DNA from: JABFRJ01 sp964389095
Lineage (GTDB): Bacteria > Pseudomonadota > Alphaproteobacteria > Rhizobiales > Hyphomicrobiaceae
NCBI GenBank assembly: GCA_964389095.1
Contig: CAYMEB010000030.1
Span: 1 to 30,941 of the forward strand
Length of the DNA: 30,941 nt
Direction of reading: 5' to 3'
In this document: one piece after another, positions 1-8,313 of the stretch
Layout of the letters: the number at the start of each line of letters is the position of its first letter
How positions within the stretch are numbered: the first letter of the stretch is position 1
Position numbers and translations under genes: made by a program
Notes under the pieces: model-generated
The model's database searches: none
The model's input: the letters and a program-made list of their open reading frames with translations, nothing else
Told to the model about the DNA's origin: nothing

Positions 1-659
1 TCGCGATCGTCGAGCACGGCGTCGACCGCTTCCTTGTCGCCGTTGACGACATTGAATATGCCGGGCGGCAGGCCCGCCTCGAGGAACAGCTCCGCGAGCA
101 TGAGCGGCACGCCGGGATCGCGCTCGGAGGGCTTCAGCACGAAAGCGTTTCCGCAGGCGATGGCCGGCGCCGCCTTCCACAGCGGGATCATCGCCGGGAA
201 GTTGAACGGCGTGATGCCGGCGACGACGCCGAGGGCCTGCCGCATCGAGTAGATGTCGATGCCGGGGCCTGCACCCTCGGTATACTCACCCTTCATGAGA
301 TGGGGCGCGCCGATCGCGAACTCGACGACCTCGAGGCCGCGCTGGATGTCGCCCTTCGCGTCGGCGATGGTCTTTCCGTGCTCGCGCGCGAGGCAATCGG
401 CCAGCTTGTCGTTGTCGCGGGCGGCCAGCTCCAGGAACTTCATCAGCACCCGCGCCCGGCGCTGGGGGTTCGTCGCCCCCCAGGCGGGCTGTGCAGCCTT
501 GGAATTCTCGACCGCCGCGCGGACCTCGGCCTTTGACGCGAGCGCCACCTTGGCCCGCACCGTGCCGTCCATGGGCTGGTAGACGTCGGCCGTCCGGCCG
601 GACTTCCCGGCAATGCGCTTGCCGCCGACGAAATGGCCGTATTCGATGGTCTTGCTCAT
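1..659 (-). CDS. mmsA: Methylmalonate-semialdehyde dehydrogenase (CoA-acylating), 5' part only
   Basis: The gene runs off the left edge; about 219 N-terminal codons are present of the roughly 500 usual for the family. The product would oxidise methylmalonate semialdehyde (or malonate semialdehyde) to propionyl-CoA (or acetyl-CoA) with NAD and CoA, in valine and inositol catabolism. The visible part starts MSKTIEYGHFVGGK and includes the aldehyde dehydrogenase NAD-binding segment with ITPFNFPAMIPLW, then ACGNAFVLKPSERDP, a wording typical of MmsA rather than general aldehyde dehydrogenases. The catalytic cysteine lies outside the window. The ATG at 659 was chosen because MSKTIEYGHFV resembles family N-termini. 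It is transcribed away from the GMC oxidoreductase across a gap of about 150 bp. The family assignment is strong; the exact substrate is inferred. Confidence 0.9.
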   Translation of the reverse strand, partial: MSKTIEYGHFVGGKRIAGKSGRTADVYQPMDGTVRAKVALASKAEVRAAVENSKAAQPAWGATNPQRRARVLMKFLELAARDNDKLADCLAREHGKTIADAKGDIQRGLEVVEFAIGAPHLMKGEYTEGAGPGIDIYSMRQALGVVAGITPFNFPAMIPLWKAAPAIACGNAFVLKPSERDPGVPLMLAELFLEAGLPPGIFNVVNGDKEAVDAVLDDR

Positions 660-737
660 CGCTGTCACTCTTATCTTCCTGGCTGTGCTTGGATTCGGCT
701 GGAATGGCGGGCATCCTATTCGCGGCGGTGCCAGGTT

Positions 738-753
738 CCAACGCCTACGTTGG
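738..753. promoter_or_regulatory. Perfect inverted repeat between divergent genes, candidate operator
   Basis: CCAACG and CGTTGG form perfect 6-bp arms around CCTA, followed directly by TGACCCAATG. It lies in the short gap between mmsA (minus strand) and the GMC oxidoreductase (plus strand), where a shared regulator could bind. The symmetry is seen directly; regulation is inferred and no known operator was matched. Confidence 0.3.
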
Positions 754-812
754 TGACCCAATGTCCCACCGAAGCGAAAACCGGCGCTCGGGCGGCCGAA
801 CGGGAGGAATGC

Positions 813-2387
813 GTGTACGATTTCATCGTGGTGGGGGCCGGTTCCGCCGGCTGCGTGCTGGCCGCGCGCTTGTCGGAGGACCGGCGCAACCGGGTGCTGC
901 TCCTGGAGGCCGGCGGCGGGGACGACCGCCGAGAGGTGAGCGTGCCTGTCGCGTTCTCCAAGCTCTTCCGCAGTGGAGTGGATTGGTCCTACGAGACCGA
1001 GCCGGAGCCGGGCGCCGGCGGCCGTCGACTATTCTGGCCGCGCGGGAAGATGCTGGGCGGCAGCTCCGCGATGAATGCCATGATGTACGTGCGCGGCAAT
1101 CGCGCCGACTACGACCAATGGCGCCAGCTCGGCAATCCGGGCTGGGGCTACGACGACGTTCTCCCCTACTTCAAGCGCAGCGAAACTTTCGTCGGGGTCG
1201 GCGCCACACCGGGCTATCACGGCACAGACGGTCCGCTCGAGGTGACCGAGCAGCGTTCTCCGAGCGTGCTGGCGCGTGCGTTCGTCGAGGCCGGCCGATC
1301 GCTCGGCCTCGCCGATCTGGCCGACGCGAACGGGCCCCGTCAGGACGGCATCGGCCTCACCCACGTCAACCAGCGGCGCGGCCGCCGCATGAGCGCCGCG
1401 GATGCGTTCCTGCGCCCTGCGCTACAGCGGCCGAACCTGCACGTCGTGACCGAGGCGATGGTGGAGCGGATCCGGTTCGACGGCCGTCGCGCGGTGGCCG
1501 TCGTCTACAGGCGTGGCAATACGATCATCCAGGCGCAGGCACAGCGAGAGATCGTACTGGCTGCGGGCGCGATCAACAGCCCGCAGATCCTGATGCTCTC
1601 CGGCATCGGTCCCGCGACGAACCTCGGGCCGCACGGCGTGACCGTCCTCTCGCACATGCCGGGCGTAGGGGCCAACCTGCAGGACCACCTCGCGACCGCC
1701 GCGACCTATCACTGCCGCCTGCCGGTCTCGCTCGCTTCGGCGGAAAGCGTCGGCAATCTTCTGAAGTATCTGCTGCTCGGACGAGGCCCGCTCACGTCGA
1801 ATGTCGGGGAGGCCTTGGCCTTCATCCGCACGCGCGAGGGGCTCGTAGCGCCCGATATCGAGTTGATCCTGGCGCCGTCGTTCTTCGTCGCCCACGGCGC
1901 CGGCAATCCGCCGGGCCACGGCTTCACGATCGGCGCCATTCTGCTCAGGCCCGAGAGCCGGGGAACGATCAGCCTGAAATCGTCCGATCCCGCGGTCGCG
2001 CCGGCCATACGGGCGAATTACCTGTCAACTCCGGGCGACGTCGCGACGATGCTGGCCGGCGTGCGCTTCTCGCGAAAGATCGCGGCGGCGCCCGCGTTCG
2101 CGCCCTACCGCGGCGAGGAGCATATCCCCGGCGCAACGATCACCTCGGACGCCGATTTGGAGGCCGTCGTGCGGCAGCGGTGCGAGACACTCTATCACCC
2201 GGTGGGAACCTGCAGGATGGGCAAGGATCCCGCCGCCGTGGTGGACGCCAACCTGAAGGTGCACGGCTTCGAGGGGCTCCGCGTCGCGGACGCATCGGTG
2301 ATGCCGACCCTGATCGGCGGACATACCCACGCGCCGGTCGTCATGATCGCCGAGAAGGCAGCCGAGATCATGCTGGCGGCGATCTAA
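813..2387 (+). CDS. GMC family FAD-dependent oxidoreductase (choline dehydrogenase-like)
   Basis: A flavoprotein of the glucose-methanol-choline family, 524 residues, that oxidises an alcohol substrate not predictable from sequence. It starts YDFIVVGAGSAGCVLAARL, the FAD-binding Rossmann loop GxGxxG at about residues 8-13, with the ribose-binding acid in LLLEAGG. PRGKMLGGSSAMNAM is the first GMC signature and GAINSPQILMLSGIG the second. The C-terminal active-site region has YHPVGTCRMG with the catalytic His. The second catalytic position reads GGHTHAPVVMI where most relatives have NTNAP, so both Asn are His here. The GTG at 813 was chosen because GGGAGGA lies 5-6 bases upstream and the Rossmann fold begins at residue 2; an upstream in-frame extension carries no recognisable sequence. 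It is divergent from mmsA. The family call is firm. Confidence 0.9.
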   Translation: MYDFIVVGAGSAGCVLAARLSEDRRNRVLLLEAGGGDDRREVSVPVAFSKLFRSGVDWSYETEPEPGAGGRRLFWPRGKMLGGSSAMNAMMYVRGNRADYDQWRQLGNPGWGYDDVLPYFKRSETFVGVGATPGYHGTDGPLEVTEQRSPSVLARAFVEAGRSLGLADLADANGPRQDGIGLTHVNQRRGRRMSAADAFLRPALQRPNLHVVTEAMVERIRFDGRRAVAVVYRRGNTIIQAQAQREIVLAAGAINSPQILMLSGIGPATNLGPHGVTVLSHMPGVGANLQDHLATAATYHCRLPVSLASAESVGNLLKYLLLGRGPLTSNVGEALAFIRTREGLVAPDIELILAPSFFVAHGAGNPPGHGFTIGAILLRPESRGTISLKSSDPAVAPAIRANYLSTPGDVATMLAGVRFSRKIAAAPAFAPYRGEEHIPGATITSDADLEAVVRQRCETLYHPVGTCRMGKDPAAVVDANLKVHGFEGLRVADASVMPTLIGGHTHAPVVMIAEKAAEIMLAAI

Positions 2388-2701
2388 GGAGGCGAGGGGC
2401 CCGGGTGGCGACACCGCCGAGCGACCGGACCACGCGTAAGAGTGTCAATGCTGGACGAGCTGAATTCGCCAAGAGCGCCCGGGTCCCGGCATGGCGAACG
2501 AGATTGCTGTGATGGCTTCCAGTCGTAGTGGCGGGCGCCGGCACGGGTTCCCCGATCAGGTGGATCGAGCGCCCCTCGCGGAGCGATCAGATCGCCGGAT
2601 CATCATGCCCGGCGTGGAGTTCCCTTTTCCACGCGCCGCGCGCTCGCAATTGTGCCAGTCTCGCCGTTCACCTATCCTGCCGCAGTTGCCCCGGGGGTGA
2701 A
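2388..2701. other. Intergenic gap, no gene recognised
   Basis: This 314-bp gap separates the GMC gene from the caspase-FGE gene. Open frames here are extensions or shadows of neighbours and show no family resemblance. The only functional element recognised is the purine-rich stretch just before 2702, which serves as the ribosome-binding site of the caspase gene. No convincing terminator or promoter was found. Confidence 0.5.
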
Positions 2702-4663
2702 ATGCGGGCCGTCCTGCGCGTGGCGATTGCTGCATTCTGCATGGTCGCTGCCGTCCTGCCGGCTGCGGCCCAGGGCAAGCGCGCATTCGTCGTGGGCATC
2801 GACGCCTACGACAATCTCAGCCCGAGCGCACAGCTCCAGAAGGCGATCGGCGATGCCAAGGCGATGAGCGAGGCGCTCAAGGCCCTCGGCTATGTGGTCA
2901 CCTCGGAGCCGAATGTCGGTCGTGCACGGTTCAATAAGCGATGGCAGCACTTTCTCGAATCCCTCAAGGCCGGCGATCAGGTGGCATTCTTATTTTCGGG
3001 GCATGGGATCGAGATCAACGGTTCCAACTTCCTGCTTCCCCGCGACGTGCCGCGCATCCGCTACGGCCGTGAAGAGCAGCTGAAGCGGGAAAGCATCGCC
3101 GTCACGGAGTTGCTGGCGGATCTGCGCGAACGCAAACCGAGCTTCAGCCTCATCGTGCTCGATGCTTGTCGCGACAACCCGTTCGCGGAGGGCACCCGGA
3201 CAGTCGGCGGTGCGCGCGGGCTCGCTCGCGTCGAGCCCCCCGAGGGTACGTTCATCATGTTCTCCGCGGGGGCCAACCAGACCGCGCTCGACCGGCTCTC
3301 CGACAGCGACCAGGAGCCGACCTCGATTTATACGCGTACGCTGTTGCCCTTGTTGAAGCAGCCAGGGCTGAGCCTGCTCGACATGGCGGATCGGGTCGGC
3401 GAGCAAGTGCGCGACCTCGCCGGCAGCATCGGGCATCGCCAGACGCCTGCATTCTACTCGGGCGTGGTCGGCGGCAGGCGGGTGTGTCTGGCGGGTTGCG
3501 AGACGGGGCCGGCCGTCGGCGACGTGGTCCGCGTCTGCAAGGAAGTGGCCGGAATATCGAGCGTCGCGACCCTGTCGGCGCTTGAGAAACAGCATGCAGG
3601 CACGCCGATTGCACCGTGCATCTCCGCGCGGATCAGCGAGTTGACGGCGGGACAACTGGCCGTGGCCAAAGCCGCTGAGGATCAAGCGGAAGCAGCGCGG
3701 CAACGTGCAGCTCAGGAGGAGAATGCGAAGGCCGAGGCCGAACGCCAGCGCATGGCTGCGTTGGAGATCCGGCGCAAGGAGGAACAGCGCAAGGCCGACG
3801 AGCTCGCGGCCCAGCGCGCAGAGGCCGAGGCGAAAGCGAAGGCCGAGGCGGATCGGTCGCGCGATGAGCGCAATCGCGGGTTTGCCCCGGTCAGCACCCG
3901 CCGCGCCGGGGAGACCTTTCGCGATTGCCAGACTTGCCCCGAGATGACCGTCGTCCCGTCTGGGGCATTCGTCATGGGCGCGGCGGGAGACGAGCCCGAG
4001 CGGCTGCCTGGGGAGGTGCAGGTCAATGTCACGTTCCCGCGTCCGTTTGCCGTCAGCCGATATCACGTGACCTTCGACGAATGGCAGACGTGTGTCGCCG
4101 GCGGGGGCTGCAAGAGCAACAAGCGCCCGGCCGATCGCGGCTGGGGACGCGGCCGAAGACCCGTTATCAACGTGTCCTGGAGCGACGCGGGCGAGTTCGT
4201 GCAATGGCTGTCCGCGAAGACCGGTAAGACCTATCGGCTGCTTTCGGAGGCGGAGATCGAGTACGTCACGCGCGCGGGTACGACGACGCCATTCTGGTGG
4301 GGCTCGAAGGTCACGCCGGAGCAGGCAAACTACGACTGGCGGACAGCCTACGGGAATGGGCCGACCCAAGCGGGCAAGAAGCAGGGGACTATCCCCGTGA
4401 ACGCCTACCAACCCAACCCCTGGGGACTGCATCAGGTTCACGGCAACGTTTACACGTGGACGCTCGACTGCTTCAACGACAGCAACGCAGGCCATCCGGG
4501 CACCCCGGCCGCGCGCACGACCGGTGAGTGCGAATACCGCATGATCCGCGGCGGCGCCTGGACCTCCCATGCACGGTTCCTGCGCTCCGCGCTGCGCTAT
4601 GAGTTCCCGGCCCGCATGGGCGAAGAATACATCGGCATCCGGATCGGCCGGGAAATGGACTAA
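2702..4663 (+). CDS. Secreted caspase-like (C14) peptidase fused to an FGE-sulfatase (SUMF1) domain
   Basis: The 653-residue protein has a signal peptide (about residues 1-24, ending AAAQG). A caspase-fold peptidase domain follows (about 26-260) with the His in FLFSGHG (His101) and the Cys in LIVLDACRDNPF (Cys156). An Ala/Glu/Lys/Arg-rich coiled coil spans about 320-392, and a C-terminal formylglycine-generating-enzyme-like domain about 410-650. The last has VPSGAFVMG, RLLSEAEIEYVTRAG, GNVYTW and MIRGGAW; the usual SEAEWEYAARAG and GNVWEW are altered. Relatives of the caspase half are Arg/Lys-specific metacaspase-like enzymes, while the FGE half in such fusions usually acts as a lectin-like fold rather than an oxidase. 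The ATG at 2702 is preceded by GGGGGTGA and begins the signal peptide; an in-frame extension upstream is not protein-like. Its stop overlaps the convergent next gene by 4 bp. Substrate and role are unknown. Confidence 0.88.
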   Translation: MRAVLRVAIAAFCMVAAVLPAAAQGKRAFVVGIDAYDNLSPSAQLQKAIGDAKAMSEALKALGYVVTSEPNVGRARFNKRWQHFLESLKAGDQVAFLFSGHGIEINGSNFLLPRDVPRIRYGREEQLKRESIAVTELLADLRERKPSFSLIVLDACRDNPFAEGTRTVGGARGLARVEPPEGTFIMFSAGANQTALDRLSDSDQEPTSIYTRTLLPLLKQPGLSLLDMADRVGEQVRDLAGSIGHRQTPAFYSGVVGGRRVCLAGCETGPAVGDVVRVCKEVAGISSVATLSALEKQHAGTPIAPCISARISELTAGQLAVAKAAEDQAEAARQRAAQEENAKAEAERQRMAALEIRRKEEQRKADELAAQRAEAEAKAKAEADRSRDERNRGFAPVSTRRAGETFRDCQTCPEMTVVPSGAFVMGAAGDEPERLPGEVQVNVTFPRPFAVSRYHVTFDEWQTCVAGGGCKSNKRPADRGWGRGRRPVINVSWSDAGEFVQWLSAKTGKTYRLLSEAEIEYVTRAGTTTPFWWGSKVTPEQANYDWRTAYGNGPTQAGKKQGTIPVNAYQPNPWGLHQVHGNVYTWTLDCFNDSNAGHPGTPAARTTGECEYRMIRGGAWTSHARFLRSALRYEFPARMGEEYIGIRIGREMD

Positions 4664-5364
4664 GAGCTCGGCGCGTGCGTGCGGCAGGCCCAGTAGCCGT
4701 ATGAAGCGATTTCGTCCTTGAGCCACCAGCGACCCATCTCCGTGGATCTGCGATAGAGGTTGGCACCGGCCTGGCTTTGCACCGGAGTTTCGACCTCTCC
4801 GCTGCCGGACCTCCTGGCAGGGCAGGTGGGAGTTTCTGGAACGATGACGGAGATATGTCCCTGGCCTTCGCTCTCGCTGCCGTATCCCAGGATGAGGCAG
4901 GCTGCCCCGGAATTGGCCAGACGCTGAAGCTCGGTGAGGTCCGCGACTCTGACCCAGTCGAACATGAGGCCGTACTGTTGCATCCAGTGGAAAAGAGCAT
5001 TCGCCGTCATCTCTTCGACGGTCTGCTCGTAGAGTTCCTCGGGTTTGCCTGCTTGTGACCACGATGCGAGCGCCGACGCCGTCCACCAGACCCGCGGCAG
5101 ATATGAGCCGCTCAGGGCACAGACGTCGTGCGCGTAGATGTTGCAGAAATAGAGTTCGTTCCTGGGGCAGTACCGAACATGCGTCGGCTCGTCGACGGCG
5201 AGCCAATCGATGATTTTGGTCAATTTTTCAGGCCCGCTCAGCGCGCGCCAAAGCATTTGCTCCGAGCCCGGCTCGTTGAGCGAGTACGCGTTCGCGTATT
5301 TTGATCGTCTAACGACCGCCCCGGCCGAGCAGGGCAGATGCGCCTCATGGAGCCTCCGACCCAT
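4660..5364 (-). CDS. Unassigned protein with a possible papain/CHAP-like Cys-His site
   Basis: A 234-residue protein not matched to a named family. Residues 71-82 read LYFCNIYAHDVC, close to the Cys-containing helix start (CNxFVxDV) of NlpC/P60-, CHAP- and papain-like amidases. Residues 166-176 read EGQGHISVIVP, which fits the His strand of the same fold, giving Cys74/His170 as a possible catalytic pair. Eight cysteines are scattered through the chain and no signal peptide or membrane helix is obvious. The ATG at 5364 is well supported by AGGGAGG five bases upstream. The gene converges on the caspase-FGE gene with overlapping stop codons. The existence of the gene is fairly secure; peptidase or amidase activity is an inference from two short motifs. 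Confidence 0.7.
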   Translation of the reverse strand: MGRRLHEAHLPCSAGAVVRRSKYANAYSLNEPGSEQMLWRALSGPEKLTKIIDWLAVDEPTHVRYCPRNELYFCNIYAHDVCALSGSYLPRVWWTASALASWSQAGKPEELYEQTVEEMTANALFHWMQQYGLMFDWVRVADLTELQRLANSGAACLILGYGSESEGQGHISVIVPETPTCPARRSGSGEVETPVQSQAGANLYRRSTEMGRWWLKDEIASYGYWACRTHAPSS

Positions 5365-6047
5365 CTTCGCCTCCCTACGACTGACACTGGACGACGGCCT
5401 GTCACGATTAGGACGTTTCCATTGATTCGACACCGTACTGGAGCCGTTCGAGGCCGGTTGGCATCGATCTGCCAGTGCCGGCGTCGATCGAAACGCCCGG
5501 TGCAGCAGTCTCCGGGGCTCCTCGCCGGTTGTCGGCATCCTTCCGCGCGCCTGGCTTGATCGGAACGGCGAACGCGAACTGAGGGTGCATGCGCCGCACG
5601 ATGAATTCCGCCTCTCGCGCCATGTGATCGGCCTGATCGGCGGATTGCGCCAGCACGCCCGCGGGCACGTGCACGCCGGCAATTGCGAGAACGGTGCGAG
5701 CGGCCACGGCTGTCTCGGTCGGCTGAAGTAGCGCAATCACAGAAGCGTAAGGATCGTTCGTTATCTGCGCAAGGCGTGAGCCATGCATGCGATCGGACGT
5801 GCGATGCCGCGGCGACATTCGAGCGCACACGGCGCAATCCGCTCGCTCGGGTTGGGGACGCCGTGATGGGGTCGTCGGATCGCCGAATCGAGGGCCTTCA
5901 CCGCATCGGCGAATGCAGGATCGATCTTCGCAGCGATCGCGCCTCCCAGGCGACTCTGCACGGCAGGTAGTCGGGTTGATCGTCCGCAATGGCTTCGGTG
6001 CCTTTCGAGCCGAAGCTGCCCACGTTCAACAGTGGGAGGACAGGAAG
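5365..6047. other. Intergenic gap with a possible decayed minus-strand gene
   Basis: No intact gene is convincing in these 683 bp. On the minus strand, one frame (about 5761-5960) reads SRLGGAIAAKIDPAFADAVK and a second (about 5408-5790) reads ITNDPYASVIALLQPTETAV and then HMAREAEFIVRRMHPQF. Both are protein-like, and they would join through a single frameshift near 5790. Neither has a ribosome-binding site or a recognised family. It could be a frameshifted remnant, or chance open frames in GC-rich DNA. The ribosome-binding site of the downstream binding-protein gene lies at 6034-6040. Confidence 0.3.
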
Positions 6048-6941
6048 ATGTCCAAAAACTCGAAGCGCTCGGCAAGACGAACAGCAACTGCAACGGCAAT
6101 CTTTGCGCTGATGTCCATGTCGGTCTGCGCGCAGGCGCAGGAACCTACGGGAACTCTCAAGAAGGTAAAGGACTCCGGTTCGATCACCATCGGTCATCGC
6201 GAGGCGTCGACGCCCTTCTCCTTCCTCGATGCCAACAAGCAGCCCGTCGGCTACGCGATCGATCTCTGTCTGAAGATCGCCGAGGAAGTGAAGGCGACCC
6301 TGCAGAAGCCGGACATCACGGTGAAGTATGCGATGGTCAATGCTCAGACCCGCATACCAATGGTCGTGGACGGGAGCGTCGATCTCGAATGCGGCTCCAC
6401 CACGAATACGCTTGCGCGTCAGAAGCAAGTCGACTTCTCCGCGACCTACTTCACGACCGGCACGCGGCTGCTCACGTGGAAATCCAGCAGGATCAAGGAA
6501 GTCGAAGGTCTGGCGCGGAAGTCGATCGCGGTGGTCGGCGGCTCGACGAACGAGAAGGCCATCAAGACTCTCATCGATGCCGGCAAGGTGAAGGACGCGA
6601 AGCTCGTCGTCGTCAAGGACTATGCAGAGGGTATGGCAACTCTCGAGGCCAAGAAGGTTCAGGCCTTCGCCACCGACGACATCGTGCTTTTCGGATTGGT
6701 CGCCAAGTCGCCGAACAAGAAGCGTCTGGCCGTCGTCGGGAGGCTCCTGACGTACGATCCCTATGGCGTCATGATCCGCCGCAACGATCCAGATTTTCGC
6801 TTGGCCGTGAATCGGGCTCTTGCTCGTGCCTTCCGGTCTGGAGAGGCTGCGCAGCTCTATGCGAAGTGGTTCGATCCGATCGCGGTCCCCATGAGCGCGT
6901 TGCTCAAGGCTGGATTCGAATTGCAGGCGATCCCTGAGTGA
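6048..6941 (+). CDS. Periplasmic amino-acid-binding protein (glutamate/aspartate type)
   Basis: A 297-residue solute-binding protein of ABC transporter family 3. A signal peptide ends near CAQAQ (about residue 31). The mature part starts GTLKKVKDSGSITIGHREASTPFSF and contains LECGSTTNTLARQKQVDFS, a segment characteristic of GltI/AatJ-type glutamate-aspartate binders. It would deliver acidic or related amino acids to a membrane permease. No permease or ATPase gene is adjacent, so this is an orphan receptor that must share a transporter encoded elsewhere. The ATG at 6048 has GGGAGGA seven bases upstream. Its length is normal for the family. Ligand identity is inferred from the GltI-like wording only. 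Confidence 0.9.
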   Translation: MSKNSKRSARRTATATAIFALMSMSVCAQAQEPTGTLKKVKDSGSITIGHREASTPFSFLDANKQPVGYAIDLCLKIAEEVKATLQKPDITVKYAMVNAQTRIPMVVDGSVDLECGSTTNTLARQKQVDFSATYFTTGTRLLTWKSSRIKEVEGLARKSIAVVGGSTNEKAIKTLIDAGKVKDAKLVVVKDYAEGMATLEAKKVQAFATDDIVLFGLVAKSPNKKRLAVVGRLLTYDPYGVMIRRNDPDFRLAVNRALARAFRSGEAAQLYAKWFDPIAVPMSALLKAGFELQAIPE

Positions 6942-7196
6942 CGTGACATGACCTGATCGCCGTCCGCGCCCGACACTGCGACCGAGCAGGACGGGTTCGC
7001 GGGCGGCGGTTCTGAGATCTCCTCGAAGGCCGCTGGGAGAGGCCAAGCTCCATCGCAGGACTTCCCGCTCACCCGAGATCTGCCGTCCGGCGCCGGAGGA
7101 TCTGCTCGATCCCCACCGGCGCATAGATGACGGTAGCCGACTGTCTGACGTCGCGTGTCCGCAAACGCGGATGCCGGCTGATGGCGCCGGTGTCGA

Positions 7197-7226
7197 GGTG
7201 GGGCGCGCACCCCCAGCCGCCCCACC
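7197..7226. repeat. Inverted repeat, 9-bp perfect arms
   Basis: GGTGGGGCG (7197-7205) and CGCCCCACC (7218-7226) are perfect complements around a 12-base loop. It is followed at about 40 bp by a second palindrome built from the same G/C blocks, which suggests a REP-like intergenic element. Function is unknown; a transcript hairpin after the binding-protein gene is possible, but no T-run follows. Confidence 0.45.
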
Positions 7227-7266
7227 CCGCCCCGGAGGCCGCTTCCTCCCCTATGAGACCTCGACG

Positions 7267-7296
7267 GCGCCCACCCCGTCCGGCGGGGTAGGGCGC
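7267..7296. repeat. Inverted repeat, 12-bp arms with one bulged base
   Basis: GCGCCCACCCCG pairs with CGGGGTAGGGCGC across the loop TCCGG, leaving a single unpaired T on the second arm. The shape, a C-rich arm, a short loop and a G-rich arm, is that of REP-type palindromic repeats of alphaproteobacteria. No T-run follows, so it is unlikely to be an intrinsic terminator. Confidence 0.5.
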
Positions 7297-7557
7297 GGCC
7301 GGACCGTGAACCCGGCGCCCCCCGTGACGCGCCTGCTGGCCTTACTGCCGGCGAGGGACCCGCCGAAGCCCTTCACTCTCTGGTTGTCCGTTCGTTCCTG
7401 CGGCCGGTCGAAACCCTGCTGGCCGAGAAGGGGTGATTTCCCGCGCCGGTTCGCGTATCACCCCAGCAAAGTCGGCCGGTGGCGCTGCGCCTACGCGTTG
7501 CAGACCCCGGCAAGGCGGCCGATGGTGCCGCCCGCCGTCAGGAACGAGGAGTGCGTC

Positions 7558-8277
7558 TTGTCTGCCAATCATAGCCTGCTCGAAACCATCACCGACAACC
7601 TCGCCCCGATCCACCGGGACGGCTACAAGTTCGTCGCCATCGCGGCGGCGATCATGGTGGCGATGTGGGTGCTGCTGCCGTTTTCGGTGCTGGCCTATCT
7701 GGCATTGGGGCTCACGGTCTACGTCGCCTACTTCTTCCGCGACCCCGCGCGCGTCACGCCCCTGCGCGACGGGCTGGTCGTCTCGCCGGCCGATGGCCGC
7801 ATCTCCGCCATCGACCGCGTACAGCCGCCTGCCGAACTCGGCCTGGGCAGCGAGGAGCGATTGAGGGTTTCGATCTTCCTGTCGGTGCTCGACGTGCACG
7901 TCAATCGTTCGCCCGTCGCAGGCCGCGTGGTCCGTTCGGTCTATGTTCCCGGCGCCTTCCTGAATGCGGCGCTCGACAAGGCCAGCGAGGAAAACGAGCG
8001 CCGCTCTCTGGTGCTGGCGCTTCCATCGGGGGGAGAGATCGCCGTGGTTCAGATCGCTGGCCTGATCGCCCGGCGGATCGTCACCTTCGTCCGCGAGGGT
8101 GATTCGCTCGGGGTGGGTGAGCGCTTCGGCCTCATACGCTTCGGCAGCCGGGTCGACGTCTATCTTCCGCCCGAACATGGTGCCTTGGTATCGGTTGGGC
8201 AGCGTGCGGTCGGCGGCGAGACGGTGCTTGCCGATCTGCGCTCGCACGAGCCCGAGCGCGAGGCGCGCCGGAGCTGA
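7558..8277 (+). CDS. psd: Phosphatidylserine decarboxylase proenzyme
   Basis: Decarboxylates phosphatidylserine to phosphatidylethanolamine at the inner membrane, after self-cleavage that creates a pyruvoyl group. The 239-residue protein is the short proteobacterial form. It has a hydrophobic N-terminal hairpin (about residues 24-60), VSPADGRI (about 75-82), LDVHVNRSPVAG (about 111-122) and the processing site RFGSRVDVYLP, with cleavage expected between Gly196 and Ser197. The start is a TTG: AGGAG ends six bases before it, and no in-frame ATG or GTG with a ribosome-binding site gives a normal length. It is followed by pssA after 36 bp, so substrate-making and substrate-using enzymes share an operon. 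Confidence 0.95.
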   Translation: MSANHSLLETITDNLAPIHRDGYKFVAIAAAIMVAMWVLLPFSVLAYLALGLTVYVAYFFRDPARVTPLRDGLVVSPADGRISAIDRVQPPAELGLGSEERLRVSIFLSVLDVHVNRSPVAGRVVRSVYVPGAFLNAALDKASEENERRSLVLALPSGGEIAVVQIAGLIARRIVTFVREGDSLGVGERFGLIRFGSRVDVYLPPEHGALVSVGQRAVGGETVLADLRSHEPEREARRS

Positions 8278-8313
8278 CTCATCCTGTCGGACAGGGGTTC
8301 AGGAGACCATCAC

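Larger units (their letters stand above)
6942..7557. other. Intergenic gap upstream of psd; holds GC-rich palindromes
   Basis: No gene was recognised in 616 bp; an open frame in phase with psd extends upstream but is not protein-like. The gap holds two palindromes (7197-7226 and 7267-7296, listed separately). The psd ribosome-binding site AGGAG is at 7547-7551. A promoter for the psd-pssA pair presumably lies here, but no clear -35/-10 pair was found. Confidence 0.5.

Noticed and set aside
2702..4663. FGE/C-type-lectin-fold C-terminus as a diversity-generating retroelement target
   Set aside because: The only RT in the window carries retron motifs and a TIR domain and lies 16 kb away. No template repeat resembling the 3' end of this gene was seen.
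2990..5206. Long minus-strand open frame (738 codons) opposite the caspase-FGE gene
   Set aside because: It is a GC-driven shadow: low-complexity Arg/Leu/Gly-rich, no domain, and it covers two genes with clear motifs in other frames.
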